A stretch of DNA of 64,000 bases, taken from assembly GCF_000577275.2 (NCBI RefSeq), contig NZ_HG916852.1, positions 1,801,001-1,865,000 on the forward strand, written 5' to 3'. Positions 48,888 to 57,944 of this stretch are shown piece after piece. A model generated the notes under the pieces. It was not told the origin of the DNA. It did no database searches and saw only the letters and a program-made list of their open reading frames with translations. Source of the DNA: Rhizobium favelukesii (GTDB taxonomy: Bacteria > Pseudomonadota > Alphaproteobacteria > Rhizobiales > Rhizobiaceae). The position numbers and the translations under genes were made by a program. How positions within the stretch are numbered: the stretch's first letter is position 1; every line of letters begins with the position of its first letter.

Positions 48888-49475
48888 TCAGGATTCACGG
48901 AAGCCAAGCAGGGGTTCCAGCTTCTCGAAGGTGCGGTCCATGGCGAAGGCGCGGCTAATCGGCAGCGCAATATGGCCATAGATGATCGACATTTGCTCCT
49001 CCGCGACGTTCTCGTTCGTCTTGCTGATCGCCGCCAGATAGAGGGCCGATGCGAGCCCGGTGCGATCCGAGCCCGAGAGGCAATGGATCAACAGCGGCTT
49101 TGGAGCGTCTTTCATGACCTGGATCAATTCCTCCGCGCGTTCTGGAGAAAGCTCCTTGTAAGCAGACATCGGGAAATCGATATGCTCGATTCCAAGCGTC
49201 TTCGCTTGCTCGACCTCGCCGTGCCATGCCGAGCTGTTGGTCGGGCCGCGCAGGTTGATGATGGTCTTGATCCCATACCGCTGCGCGAAATCCGCAATAG
49301 CTTGCGGGGATGGTTGCGACGAACGGTAGACTTCGCCGGCGACGACCGTGTGGAAGTTGTTCGTGGCTTTCAAATAGAGAGCATAGCTGCCAACGATAAG
49401 AAAGAGCGGCGCGAGAAAGCATAGTGCTGCCTTCCTGAAGCGAGGAAATTGGCGAGAAGCAATCGTCGTCGTCAT
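48888..49475 (-). CDS. Membrane-anchored dual-specificity/tyrosine phosphatase
   Basis: A 195-residue phosphatase from the ATG at 49475 (MTTTIASRQFPRF). A hydrophobic N-terminal anchor (AALCFLAPLFLIVGSYALYL) is followed by the phosphatase domain. The active-site loop CX5R is HCLSGSDRTGLAS, and the general-acid region is near FPMSAYKELSP. The catalytic domain is probably periplasmic. The open frame extends upstream into the radC remnant without family character. Confidence 0.88.
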   Translation of the reverse strand: MTTTIASRQFPRFRKAALCFLAPLFLIVGSYALYLKATNNFHTVVAGEVYRSSQPSPQAIADFAQRYGIKTIINLRGPTNSSAWHGEVEQAKTLGIEHIDFPMSAYKELSPERAEELIQVMKDAPKPLLIHCLSGSDRTGLASALYLAAISKTNENVAEEQMSIIYGHIALPISRAFAMDRTFEKLEPLLGFRES

Positions 49476-49554
49476 GAAAGTCTCGGAGCAGGATGGTTGC
49501 AGCATCGTCGCTTTGCCACCCAAACCTGACGGACACCTGAAGCCGATTTGGCTC

Positions 49555-49716
49555 CTATATGAGACGCAGCCCCTTGAGGCTCGCGTGACCGTCCTTGCCG
49601 ATGATGATGTGATCATGAACTGTGATGCCGAGCGGTTTTGCCGTATCGACAATCATCTTTGTCATATCGATATCGGCTTGCGACGGCGTCGGATCGCCCG
49701 AGGGGTGGTTGTGCAA
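49555..49716 (-). pseudogene. radC: radC (JAMM-domain) 3' fragment
   Basis: Minus-strand remnant of the RadC C-terminus. It encodes [16 protein letters not shown], the JAMM metal motif, then [20 protein letters not shown] and a stop after LKGLRLI. The N-terminal two thirds are missing; the coding similarity ends at about 49716, where an unrelated remnant begins on the plus strand. RadC-like genes often sit in mobile islands, so the break probably marks an insertion or deletion junction. Confidence 0.75.
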
Positions 49717-49719
49717 CAC

Positions 49720-50266
49720 GGGGGAGAATTGGAATTGCGCGCGCTTCTAAACCAAGCGTTGGCATTTGCGGGTCTCGCGGTCGACCCGACGGGCGAACTC
49801 AAGATTGCCGAAGTCGCACAAACCCTCCCGGAGGCCAGCGCCGGGCCCGCGAACTCCGGGCAGATCTCGAAGGCCGCGGCGTTCATCCCGACGTGCTCAG
49901 GTTCTGCCGAGCGGAGCTGCTTGCCGACAACTATTTTCACGCAGTACAGGAGGCGGTAAAGAGCGTTGCGGACAAGATGCGGACGCGAACCGGCCTTATG
50001 GACGACGGAGCAGCCTTGGTGGATCGCGCTCTCGGGGGCGAGTTTCCCGTGTTGGCCATCAATCCGCGCAGCACCGTCAGCGACGCAGTGAGCAGAGCGG
50101 CTTTGCCAACCTCGTTCGAGGCACATTCGGGATGTTCCGTAATCCGACCGCTCACGACGCTCGAATCCATTGGACTATGTCGAAGGAGGATGCTGAGGAC
50201 CTCTTGACCATTGTCTCGCTCATTCATCGTCGTCTCGACAAGGCGCACATGCCGCCCCGCGTCTAG
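49720..50266 (+). pseudogene. Frameshifted TIGR02391-family gene remnant
   Basis: Plus-strand remnant of a TIGR02391 (Hypoth_Ymh) protein read in three frames. Frame one gives [20 protein letters not shown] and AEVAQTLPEA. After a shift near 49835 it reads RARELRADLEGRGVHPDVL and CRAELLADNYFHAVQEAVKS up to about 50087. A second one-base shift there leads to SGFANLVRGTFGMFRNPTAH and TIVSLIHRRLDKAHMPP. No N-terminus survives at the radC junction. TIGR02391 genes are frequent in mobile and defence regions, but their function is not known. Confidence 0.72.
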
Positions 50267-50546
50267 GTAAGGCCAAGACAAGTCAAAAAATTAGGTAGAA
50301 GGGAAGTCACTATTGGGTTTCATCATGCCGACGACGTGGCGCTTCCGCTCAAATGGCGCAATGCCACTGGCCGCTGTGAACGCCTTCAATTCACTTGTTC
50401 GCAGGATCTCCGGTCAGTCGGACTCGTCATGTTCAATTTTTGAAACCCAAGACAAAGTTCAGTGGTGGTTATTAGCAGCAGATGACTGGCGCGACTATGC
50501 TGAGCCGCGCCAGAGAGATGTCGTCGAAGCCGGTTGGATCGACGGA
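50267..50546. other. Spacer with terminator-like palindrome
   Basis: No gene supported. A perfect 8-bp palindrome, CTGGCGCG and CGCGCCAG (50486-50513), lies downstream of the minus-strand serine hydrolase and could end its transcript. The plus-strand frame from 50313 is unlike any family I know. Confidence 0.4.
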
Positions 50547-51776
50547 CTATTTCGGAGCCCAACTCGTCAGCGCCCCAAAGAACGCTTCCGTCTCGACGTA
50601 GGGGGTGTCGTCGCCCGGTGGGAAATAGCTAAGCTTGACCATGACGGTTTGCGTGTCAGGGTCTACGTAGACGTATTGTCCTTGCAGACCTACGGCTTTG
50701 TAGGCCTCCGATCCCTCGCGAGTCCAGAATTGAAAGCCGTATCCGCCGTCGACGCCCGCTTCGGAACCCAAGGGCGTGCGCGCCGTTCTGATCCACTCAG
50801 CGTCAACAACCCGACGCCCTTCAACAGTCCCTTCATTCAGCAGCATTTGTCCGAACCGGGCCCAGTCGCGCAATGTCGCGTTGAAACCGGCGCCACTGAA
50901 TTCACGGCCAACTCCGGGCTTTCCGTCCATGATGTAGAAGCCATCCGCCTCAGCGCCCATTGGCTCCCACAGTTTTCCGGTGGTATAGGCTGCAACGGTT
51001 CCGCCAGTGACGCGCTCGATCAGCCAACCAAGAATGGCAGTGTCAATGGTTTTATAGGCGAATACCTCCCCCGGCTTGGCGGCAGTGCCAATATCGAGCC
51101 CAGCATCGGCAAATCGCGCCACGTTTTTAACAAGCGCATTGATGTGGTTGCTGGCGGCGATGCCCGGATTCGCAAAGTCGTAGCGCTCCTCATAATCCAC
51201 ACCCGACCGCATTTCCAAAATCTGTCGAATCGTCACATCGCGATATCCGCCATTTTTCAATTCCGGCAGGTATTTTACGATGGGATCATCGATGGATTCG
51301 ATGGATCGATCGGCCACCGCGGCTCCAACCAGTATGGAAGTGATGGATTTCGTCATGGACCAGCCCATGAAGCGAGTACTTGCATCGCTATTATTGCGAT
51401 AGATTTCCGTGACGATCTTGCCGTTTTTCATCACCAGAAATGCGTTGGTATAATTGCGTTCTAGAAAATCTTCGGCGTTGAAAGTCCGCCCGTTGAATTC
51501 ATAGGAGAAATCCATCCTATGATCCTCACGCGGGAGGATCCATGCAGTGCCGGAATGAGGCACGGTGCGAATGCTGAAAAGTTCGTCCATATTGCGGAAA
51601 GCAAACGCGTTGACGTCGCCGTCATTCATATGCCAGCGCATTATCTGCGTCGCGATCGGAACGTCTGAAGGTTTACCTTTCGCAATTTCGTCGGGCAGTG
51701 CCTGCTGTGCCCCGGCCGTATTGATGTTCAGCATGACGACAGTCATGGCGGCACCCAGCTTGATCAATTTCTTCAT
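50547..51776 (-). CDS. Exported serine hydrolase (class C beta-lactamase-like fold)
   Basis: A 409-residue protein from the ATG at 51776 with a clear signal peptide (MKKLIKLGAAMTVVMLNIN, cleaved near AGAQQ). The catalytic SxxK motif is GWSMTKSITS, typical of family VIII esterases, penicillin-binding-like hydrolases and NylB. The C-terminal region has GGYGFQFWTREG. A perfect copy of the CGCTAT-N5-ATAGCG palindrome lies 135 nt upstream, the same site found before the hydroxycinnamate genes. That suggests it releases or processes aromatic esters, but this is inference. Confidence 0.85.
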   Translation of the reverse strand: MKKLIKLGAAMTVVMLNINTAGAQQALPDEIAKGKPSDVPIATQIMRWHMNDGDVNAFAFRNMDELFSIRTVPHSGTAWILPREDHRMDFSYEFNGRTFNAEDFLERNYTNAFLVMKNGKIVTEIYRNNSDASTRFMGWSMTKSITSILVGAAVADRSIESIDDPIVKYLPELKNGGYRDVTIRQILEMRSGVDYEERYDFANPGIAASNHINALVKNVARFADAGLDIGTAAKPGEVFAYKTIDTAILGWLIERVTGGTVAAYTTGKLWEPMGAEADGFYIMDGKPGVGREFSGAGFNATLRDWARFGQMLLNEGTVEGRRVVDAEWIRTARTPLGSEAGVDGGYGFQFWTREGSEAYKAVGLQGQYVYVDPDTQTVMVKLSYFPPGDDTPYVETEAFFGALTSWAPK

Positions 51777-51910
51777 TTTTCCTCCCATTTGTCTGTTGCG
51801 TCGAGCGCGAACGCATGCCCGCCCGACTGTCCCTTCGAAATCGCGGACGCTGGCCAATTACGCTCTCCATGGATCGGCATTCGAGCAGATGAATCGATGT
51901 GCTGATAATC

Positions 51911-51927
51911 CGCTATCCAGCATAGCG
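51911..51927. promoter_or_regulatory. CouR-type operator, copy 1 (serine hydrolase)
   Basis: CGCTAT-CCAGC-ATAGCG, a perfect 6-bp inverted repeat with a 5-nt spacer. It is 135 nt upstream of the serine hydrolase ATG and 79 nt downstream of the end of the MFS gene. It is identical in both half-sites to the two other copies in this window. Confidence 0.75.
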
Positions 51928-52005
51928 GGTTGGTTGCCTATATAGCCATTTCAACGTGGAAAATGGCGAGTGAGAAAGCCGGGCGCGCCTGGGCGCCCGG
52001 CTTTC

Positions 52006-53196
52006 TCAGGAAATCGACGTCGCGCGCTTGCGGCGAGTCAGAAACCAGGTCGCAATGCCGCCAAGCACAGCGATTGGCAAGATACCCGTCAGCACTTCGG
52101 AGGCACTCTGACCCGCGGCAACCAGTGCTCCGGCAAGCAGCGGTCCTGCCACCGAGCCGAAACGACCCACCGCCACGGCAAGGCCGACCCCCTGACCGCG
52201 CACCTCTGCCGGATAGCACTGCGGGGCGATGCCGTAGAGCACTGCTTGCACCGAGATGATTGCGGCACCCAGTATCGCCCCCACCACGAGCGTCACGAAG
52301 ATATTTGCGGGCGCCACGGCCAATAGCGCAAGCGCTACGACGAGTCCGCCAAAGGAACCGGCAACCCAGAATGAGCGGTTTCGCGCATCGAGGGCCACGC
52401 CCCCTAGGAGACTGCCAGCAGCTCCTGCCAGATTGAAGGCAAGTTGGACCATCCCCGCCTCGGCACGCCCGAAGCCGCGCGAGACCATAAGCGCCGGAAG
52501 CCAGTTGAGCAGCAGATAAAGCACCAGCAGCGAAAAGAAGAAACCAGCCCAAAGCAATAGCGTCGGCGCAAGGTTACCGCTGCCAAGAACCGTACCGATC
52601 CCTGTCACATCGCGCCCCTTGGGTGCCACGCGCAGTTCGGGCAGGGTCATGACCAGGGGCACGATCATCAGGGGAAGCAGACCGCCGATCACAAACAGCA
52701 CCCGCCAACCATCGCCCAGACCGGCGATGGAGATCAGGCTGACCGCGGCACCACCCAGGGGAATGCCCGCATACATCAGCGCGACGGCGCGGCCACGGCG
52801 CTCCGGTGCCGCTGCCTCCGATGCGATGGCCACGAGATTCGGGAGAGCCCCGCCCAGCCCCACGCCAGTCATGAACCGCATCACCAGAAGGGTCTCGTAA
52901 TTTCCCGCCAACGCCGTTCCGATGGCAAACAATCCAAACACGGCAAGCGAGATTGCAAGTCCTGCCCGCCGCCCATGCCTGTCTGAAAGCCATCCGCCCG
53001 CCAATGCGCCGAAGATCAGCCCGAAAGTTGCTGACGAGAAAAACATCCCCATCTGGGCAGGCGAAAGACCGAGCGCCGGGCCGAGGCGCGGCGCCGCAAT
53101 GCCGGCAACCTGGATATCGAAACCTTCAACAAGGGCTGCGGCGAAGCATATGAGTATGGCCCGGCTACTGCCGGCACCTGATGTTGAAATTCCCAT
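52006..53196 (-). CDS. MFS transporter, aromatic-acid type
   Basis: A 396-residue major facilitator with twelve predicted helices. The family signature GWLSDRHGRRAGL lies between helices 2 and 3, and ALVEGFDIQVAGIAAPRLG in helix 1 is typical of the aromatic acid:H+ symporter (AAHS) group. GGAGG lies just before the ATG. A CGCTAT-N5-ATAGCG operator lies 101 nt upstream, so uptake of hydroxycinnamates such as ferulate or p-coumarate is the likely role. It is transcribed separately from the vdh-ech-CoA ligase operon. Confidence 0.9.
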   Translation of the reverse strand: MGISTSGAGSSRAILICFAAALVEGFDIQVAGIAAPRLGPALGLSPAQMGMFFSSATFGLIFGALAGGWLSDRHGRRAGLAISLAVFGLFAIGTALAGNYETLLVMRFMTGVGLGGALPNLVAIASEAAAPERRGRAVALMYAGIPLGGAAVSLISIAGLGDGWRVLFVIGGLLPLMIVPLVMTLPELRVAPKGRDVTGIGTVLGSGNLAPTLLLWAGFFFSLLVLYLLLNWLPALMVSRGFGRAEAGMVQLAFNLAGAAGSLLGGVALDARNRSFWVAGSFGGLVVALALLAVAPANIFVTLVVGAILGAAIISVQAVLYGIAPQCYPAEVRGQGVGLAVAVGRFGSVAGPLLAGALVAAGQSASEVLTGILPIAVLGGIATWFLTRRKRATSIS

Positions 53197-53296
53197 TGAT
53201 CCTCCAAAATCAAAATAGTGAGTGGAAGGCGCGTCTCCTCCTGCGACTTCCGTTCGAGCAAGATGTCGTCAGGGCATGCGTTATGTCAAGAAAAAA

Positions 53297-53313
53297 CGCT
53301 ATGTCATATAGCG
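53297..53313. promoter_or_regulatory. CouR-type operator, copy 2 (MFS transporter)
   Basis: CGCTAT-GTCAT-ATAGCG, a perfect 6+5+6 palindrome, 101 nt upstream of the MFS ATG in an AT-rich promoter segment. The remaining gap to 53516 contains only a hairpin (CCCTGCC/GGCAGGG, about 53463-53484) that may terminate the CoA ligase transcript. Confidence 0.78.
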
Positions 53314-53516
53314 ATATAAAATAGCAATCTTGCTGTTGTCCATGCAGCGGCGTGTAATCCTGCCACCCGGACAGTCGCTCATTGCTCATCATTCACGATT
53401 TCGACCGTAAGCCCGGCATGGTCCGATATGCGCCGGGTCGGCATCGGCGGCAGAATTCGGCGCCCTGCCGACAGAGCGGGCAGGGTGCCGAGCGTCGCCA
53501 GCAGTCGGCGTTTCGT

Positions 53517-54960
53517 TCACGCCGTGAGGAATTCGTCGCGCAGAATGTGTTTCATGACTTTGCCAGAGGCGGTGCGCGGCAAGGCATCGACGGTTACGAA
53601 GGTTTTCGGGATCTTGTAGCGAGCGAGGGAGGTTTCGCAATGCTGGGCCAGTTCGTTCACCGCAATCGACTTACCGGGCACCAGCACCACGAAGGCACGG
53701 CCAACCTCGCCCCAGCGCGAGTCGGGCACGCCGATAACAGCGACCTCGCGTATGGCTGGATGGGAGGCCATCACGGATTCGATTTCAACCGGATAGACGT
53801 TCTCGCCACCCGAGATGAACATGTCCTTTCGCCGGTCTACGATAGTGATGTAGCCGTCAATATCTGCGCGGCCGACATCGCCCGTGCGCAACCAACCATC
53901 GGCACCGAGCGCGCTGTCCTCCCGGTCCCAGTAACCCCTGATCACGTTCGGCCCGTGCACAAGGACCTCGCCTTCGGCCCCGTGGGGCACCTCCCGCCCA
54001 TCTTCGTCCACTAACCTTACGCGAGTAAGAGGGCCTGGCAGGCCGACCGCCCCGGCCTTTTCGCGCACGATCCGGGCCGAGAGAGGCATTCCCAGGATCG
54101 TGCCGCATTCGGTCATGCCGTAGCCATCGACCATTGCCACGCCGCGGTCCAACCACCAGTGGATATGAGCGGCCGGATTCGGCGCGCCGCCGGTGAACAG
54201 GGCTTTCAGCGCCCATCGATCTGGCGCAAAATTCCGTGCGTGGCGTAGCCCCTCGGCCATTTGAGGCACACAGAAGATGTGTGACACGCAGCTCCGGATC
54301 GGCCAACCGCGTATTGGTCAGTTCAGGATCGAATCCGGCTGAGATCATGCATGTCCCGCCGCGCAGAAGCGCGGGCCAGATCTGTGTCACCAAGCCTATG
54401 ACGTGGAAAATCGGCGTGTCGCAAAGGAAGACGCTGTTGCTGTCCACTTCGCCGAGCACACCGAAATTGACAGCGGTGGCCAGAAGGCAGCTCGCACTCA
54501 GCATCGCGCCCTTGGGACTTCCGGACGTGCCGGAAGTATAGAGGATCGTGCAGGTCTCAGACTGCGAACGAGGCGTGCAACGGTCACCCGGAACGGCCAG
54601 TTCAACAGCTTCAGCAAAACCCGCCATGTCACGATACAATTCCTTCGGGGCGCAATCGGCCAGAAGGATATCGATCTCGGGCTCTGAAAGCCTCCAGTTC
54701 AGCGGAACAAAAATGCCGCCCATGCGGATTAGCGCTTGCTGCATCACGACCTGCCAGCCCGAATTACGAGCCAATACAGCCACGCGGTCGCCTTCCGTCA
54801 CTCCCTTGGCCCGCAGCACCGCTACGGCACGCTCAATGTCAGCATCCAACGCCGTGTAGGTCCATTTCTTGCCCGTAGCGAGGTCGAGACAGGCAAGAGC
54901 ATCGGGCCGGAGGCGCGCGTGAAGCGCCACCGGATCGGGGGTTGTAAAGTCCAGCATCAC
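53517..54960 (-). pseudogene. fcs: Hydroxycinnamoyl-CoA (feruloyl-CoA) ligase, frameshifted
   Basis: An ANL-superfamily acyl-CoA ligase split into two frames by an apparent one-base deletion near 54290. The 5' frame carries the AMP-binding P-loop TCTILYTSGTSGSPKGAML and runs to DPELR. The 3' frame resumes with VSHIFCVPQMAEGLRH and carries DGYGMTECG, GWLRTGDVG, DRRKDMFISGGENVYP and the C-terminal Lys motif PRTASGKVMKH. Joined, it would have about 480 residues. Its place directly behind the hydratase-lyase gene points to feruloyl/p-coumaroyl-CoA synthetase. It is either a recent pseudogene or a sequencing error. Confidence 0.85.
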
Positions 54961-54978
54961 ATCTCCTCCCTGAGATCG

Positions 54979-55809
54979 TCAGCCTGCCTTGCGCGACGTG
55001 TCGTAAGCGCCTAGGCCGGGCTTGTAGCTCTTCTCGTCGATAAACTGGCGGATTCCCTCCTTCCGCCCCTCGGCATCGTAGGAGTTGGCGGCCTCCTGCG
55101 CGCGGACGAGATAGTCCTCGGCGTCGTCATAGCTCATCGGCCCGACACGGCGAACAGCGTCCTTGGTGGCCTTCAGCGCAACGGGGTTTTTTTCCAGAAG
55201 CACCCTCGCGACCTGCGTCACGCGGTCCTTCAACTCTTTCAAGGGCAGGCTCTCGTTCACAAGGCCCCAGTCTGCGGCTGTCTTCCCGTCGATCGGCTCG
55301 CCGGTCATTGAGTGGTACATCGCCTTGCGGAAAGGCAGCAGCTCCACCGCAACCTTCGTGGCTCCGCCTCCGGGCAAAATGCCCCAGTTTATCTCGGAAA
55401 GGCCGAACTTCGCCTCGTCGGCGGCAAAGGCAAGATCGCAAGCGAAGAGCGGTCCGTAGCCACCGCCGAAGCACCAGCCGTTGACCATAGCGATGGTCGG
55501 TTTCTGGTACCAGCGCAGCCGCCGCCACCAGCTATAGCTTTCGCGCTGCGCCTTGCGTGTGCCGGCAAGACCATCAGCCTCGGTCTCGCGGAAGTATTCC
55601 TTCAGATCCATGCCCGCGGTCCAGGCGGAGCCTGCGCCGGTCAGCACCAGCACGCCCACGTCGTCGCGAAACTCCAACTGGTCCAGCGCCTCCATCATCG
55701 CCCGGTTAAGCGTTGGCGACATAGCGTTGCGCTTGTCGGGGCGGTTAAAGCGCAGCCAGGCGATTCCGTCCGCTATATCCCAAGTCACGGTATCAATGTC
55801 GTTTGCCAT
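54979..55809 (-). CDS. ech: Hydroxycinnamoyl-CoA hydratase-lyase
   Basis: Crotonase-family enzyme (HCHL/Ech) that hydrates feruloyl- or p-coumaroyl-CoA and cleaves it to vanillin or 4-hydroxybenzaldehyde plus acetyl-CoA. The 276-residue protein has the family motifs VLTGAGSAWTAGMDLKEYF, MVNGWCFGGGYGPLFACDLA and FGLSEINWGILPGG; the last holds the catalytic Glu. The C-terminus DDKS-like FIDEKSYKPGLGAYD is typical. It sits between vdh (12 nt) and the CoA ligase (18 nt) in one operon. Confidence 0.93.
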   Translation of the reverse strand: MANDIDTVTWDIADGIAWLRFNRPDKRNAMSPTLNRAMMEALDQLEFRDDVGVLVLTGAGSAWTAGMDLKEYFRETEADGLAGTRKAQRESYSWWRRLRWYQKPTIAMVNGWCFGGGYGPLFACDLAFAADEAKFGLSEINWGILPGGGATKVAVELLPFRKAMYHSMTGEPIDGKTAADWGLVNESLPLKELKDRVTQVARVLLEKNPVALKATKDAVRRVGPMSYDDAEDYLVRAQEAANSYDAEGRKEGIRQFIDEKSYKPGLGAYDTSRKAG

Positions 55810-55821
55810 ATGTTCGTCCTT

Positions 55822-57267
55822 TCAAATTGGAAAATGTCCAGGCTGTGTCTCGACCGTGATCCAGCGCAGCTCCGTGAATTCGGCTATGCCGGCACGACCA
55901 CCGAAGCGACCGTAGCCAGAGGCACCGGTACCACCGAAGGGCATTTGGGCCTCGTCATGCACAGTGGGTCCGTTGACGTGGCAGATGCCGGACCGTATCT
56001 GCCGCGCCACGGCGATCCCGCGCGAGATGTCGCGGGTAAATACCGCCGCCGACAGCCCGTATTCACTGTCGTTGGCAAGCCTTACTGCGTCCTCTTCATT
56101 TTCTGCGCGCAGAATGGCGACGACGGGACCAAAACTCTCCTCCGTGTAGATCCGCATGTTCGAGGTGACGCGGTCAACGACCTGCGCGGGCATTAGAACG
56201 CCCTCAGCCGAGCCGGCACTGGTCACAGTGGCTCCTTTTGACTGCGCGTCCTCAATTAGCGACTGGACCTTCGTTACCGTGTGGGCGTCCACGACTGCTC
56301 CCAAAGGGGCGTTGCCCTGTGCCGGATCGCCCGCCTTCAGCTGCGCCGCGCGGTCGGTGAACTTCTCAACAAATGAATCGGCCACGTCGCTCACGACAAT
56401 AATGCGTTCGGTGGACATGCAGATCTGGCCTTGGTTGAAGAAGGCTCCGAAGATTGCCGCCTTGACCGCCTCGTCAATGTCGGCGTCCTTCAGCACCAGA
56501 AGCGGAGCCTTGCCCCCCAGTTCCAGCAAACAGGGCTTCAACTGCCGCCCGGCACGTTCCGCGATGATCCGGCCCACCTTGGTTGACCCGGTGAAATTGA
56601 TGCGTCGGATCGCCGGGTGGTCGATCAGCGCTCCGACGATCTCGGCTGCGTCCTCGGGTGCGTTGGTCACGAGGCTGACAAGACCCGGGGGAAGGCCGCC
56701 TTCCTCCAGCGCCTCAACGATCAGCGCGTGGGTGCGAGGGCAGATCTCGGAAGCCTTGAACACGACGGCATTGCCGCAGGCGAGGGGCGTGGCCAGCGCG
56801 CGCACCCCGAGGATCACTGGCGCGTTCCAGGGCGCGATGCCGAGACATACGCCCGCGGGTTCGCGGATGCCCATCGAAAGGCAGCCCGGTTTGTCCGAAG
56901 GGATCACCTCGCCCGAGACCTGCGTGGTCAACGCCGCAGCCTCGCGCAGCATCGAGGCGGCGAGCATCACGTTGAACCGCGCCCAGCCTTCGGTTGCGCC
57001 TATCTCGGAAGCCATTGCGATGACGAAGGCCTCACCCTTCGCTGTGATCACGTCGGCGGCCTTAAGCAGTACCGCGCGACGGGCATTAGGACCAAGGGCA
57101 GCCCATGCAGGGAATGCATCGGCCGCCACTTCCGCGGCTGCACGGGCGTCTTCGACGCTGGCGGCGGCGGCCTCGCTGGCAAGTGCTCCCGTCACCGGGT
57201 TATATCGGCGGAATGTGCGGCTCGCGGCCCGCTCTGCCCCCGCGATGCGAAGATTGACAATGCTCAC
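55822..57267 (-). CDS. vdh: Vanillin / hydroxybenzaldehyde dehydrogenase
   Basis: NAD(P)+-dependent aldehyde dehydrogenase of 481 residues. The general base Glu is in LELGGKAPLLVL and the nucleophile Cys283 in NQGQICMSTERIIV. The NAD-binding FTGSTKVGRIIAERAG motif is also seen. Its place first in an operon with hydratase-lyase and CoA ligase genes fits oxidation of vanillin or 4-hydroxybenzaldehyde to the acid. The GTG start at 57267 is preceded by GGAGG. The operon promoter region shares an operator with the divergent marR gene. Confidence 0.9.
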   Translation of the reverse strand: MSIVNLRIAGAERAASRTFRRYNPVTGALASEAAAASVEDARAAAEVAADAFPAWAALGPNARRAVLLKAADVITAKGEAFVIAMASEIGATEGWARFNVMLAASMLREAAALTTQVSGEVIPSDKPGCLSMGIREPAGVCLGIAPWNAPVILGVRALATPLACGNAVVFKASEICPRTHALIVEALEEGGLPPGLVSLVTNAPEDAAEIVGALIDHPAIRRINFTGSTKVGRIIAERAGRQLKPCLLELGGKAPLLVLKDADIDEAVKAAIFGAFFNQGQICMSTERIIVVSDVADSFVEKFTDRAAQLKAGDPAQGNAPLGAVVDAHTVTKVQSLIEDAQSKGATVTSAGSAEGVLMPAQVVDRVTSNMRIYTEESFGPVVAILRAENEEDAVRLANDSEYGLSAAVFTRDISRGIAVARQIRSGICHVNGPTVHDEAQMPFGGTGASGYGRFGGRAGIAEFTELRWITVETQPGHFPI

Positions 57268-57334
57268 GACAGTCCTCCAAGAATGCTGCCCGAACCGTCG
57301 AGCATATCGTCCGAGGGTAAATTAACGCGAAGAT

Positions 57335-57351
57335 CGCTATCTTGTATAGCG
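57335..57351. promoter_or_regulatory. CouR-type operator, copy 3 (vdh/marR divergent promoter)
   Basis: CGCTAT-CTTGT-ATAGCG, 68 nt upstream of the vdh GTG and 29 nt upstream of the marR ATG. With identical 6-bp arms in three intergenic sites, this is the likely binding site of the adjacent MarR protein. Confidence 0.82.
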
Positions 57352-57379
57352 GTTTTTTTGGAAAGGCACATGACGGCAC

Positions 57380-57823
57380 ATGATTGACAACGAAAAGAGC
57401 GCCTTGCTGAGCCTTGTAGGCTATCATCTTCGCCGTGCATCGGTCTTCGACCTGAACGGAGCAGTGGAAACGCTTGCGCAGGTGGATGCCCGCCCAATCG
57501 GCCTGAGCGTGCTATTGTGCATGGTCGAAACGCCTGGGCTGACCTCGGCCGAGATTTGCCGCATCCTCGGGATGCAGCGCGCCAACATTGTGCAGTTCCT
57601 GGCCGATCTGGAGGCAAAGGGCCTGTTCACCCGAGAGGCTGAGGCGACCGATCAGCGCGTTCAACGGCTATTCCCGACACAGGCCGGCAAAGACGCCGCC
57701 GCCGATTGGCTGCGCCGCCTGAACGAACACGAGGACCGGATGCTGGAAAGGCTTAACGCGGACGAACGCGCCGAGCTTCGCCGCCTGCTAGGGAAAATCT
57801 GGATGAACGCGCCCCGGCGCTAG
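57380..57823 (+). CDS. MarR-family repressor, CouR-like
   Basis: A 147-residue winged-helix MarR regulator. The recognition region is LTSAEICRILGMQRANIVQF with wing FTREAEATDQRVQRLFPT, and helical dimerisation segments lie at both ends. It is divergent from the vdh-ech-CoA ligase operon. CouR-type MarR proteins are repressors released by p-coumaroyl-CoA or feruloyl-CoA; that effector is inferred from context. The ribosome site is weak (GGAAAG about 16 nt upstream). Confidence 0.88.
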   Translation: MIDNEKSALLSLVGYHLRRASVFDLNGAVETLAQVDARPIGLSVLLCMVETPGLTSAEICRILGMQRANIVQFLADLEAKGLFTREAEATDQRVQRLFPTQAGKDAAADWLRRLNEHEDRMLERLNADERAELRRLLGKIWMNAPRR

Positions 57824-57944
57824 TTGCTCAGTTTCGACGTCTGGTGGATCGGATTGGCGATGAATCTGTCAGTTCTGAACCAACTGCACCCCCGCGTCGA
57901 AGCCGGCCGCCACGATGTCAAATGTATCGTCGGTCACCGTCACA

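Noticed and set aside
50313..51464. 383-codon plus frame opposite the serine hydrolase
   Set aside because: The minus strand has a signal peptide and SxxK motif; the plus frame shows no family similarity.
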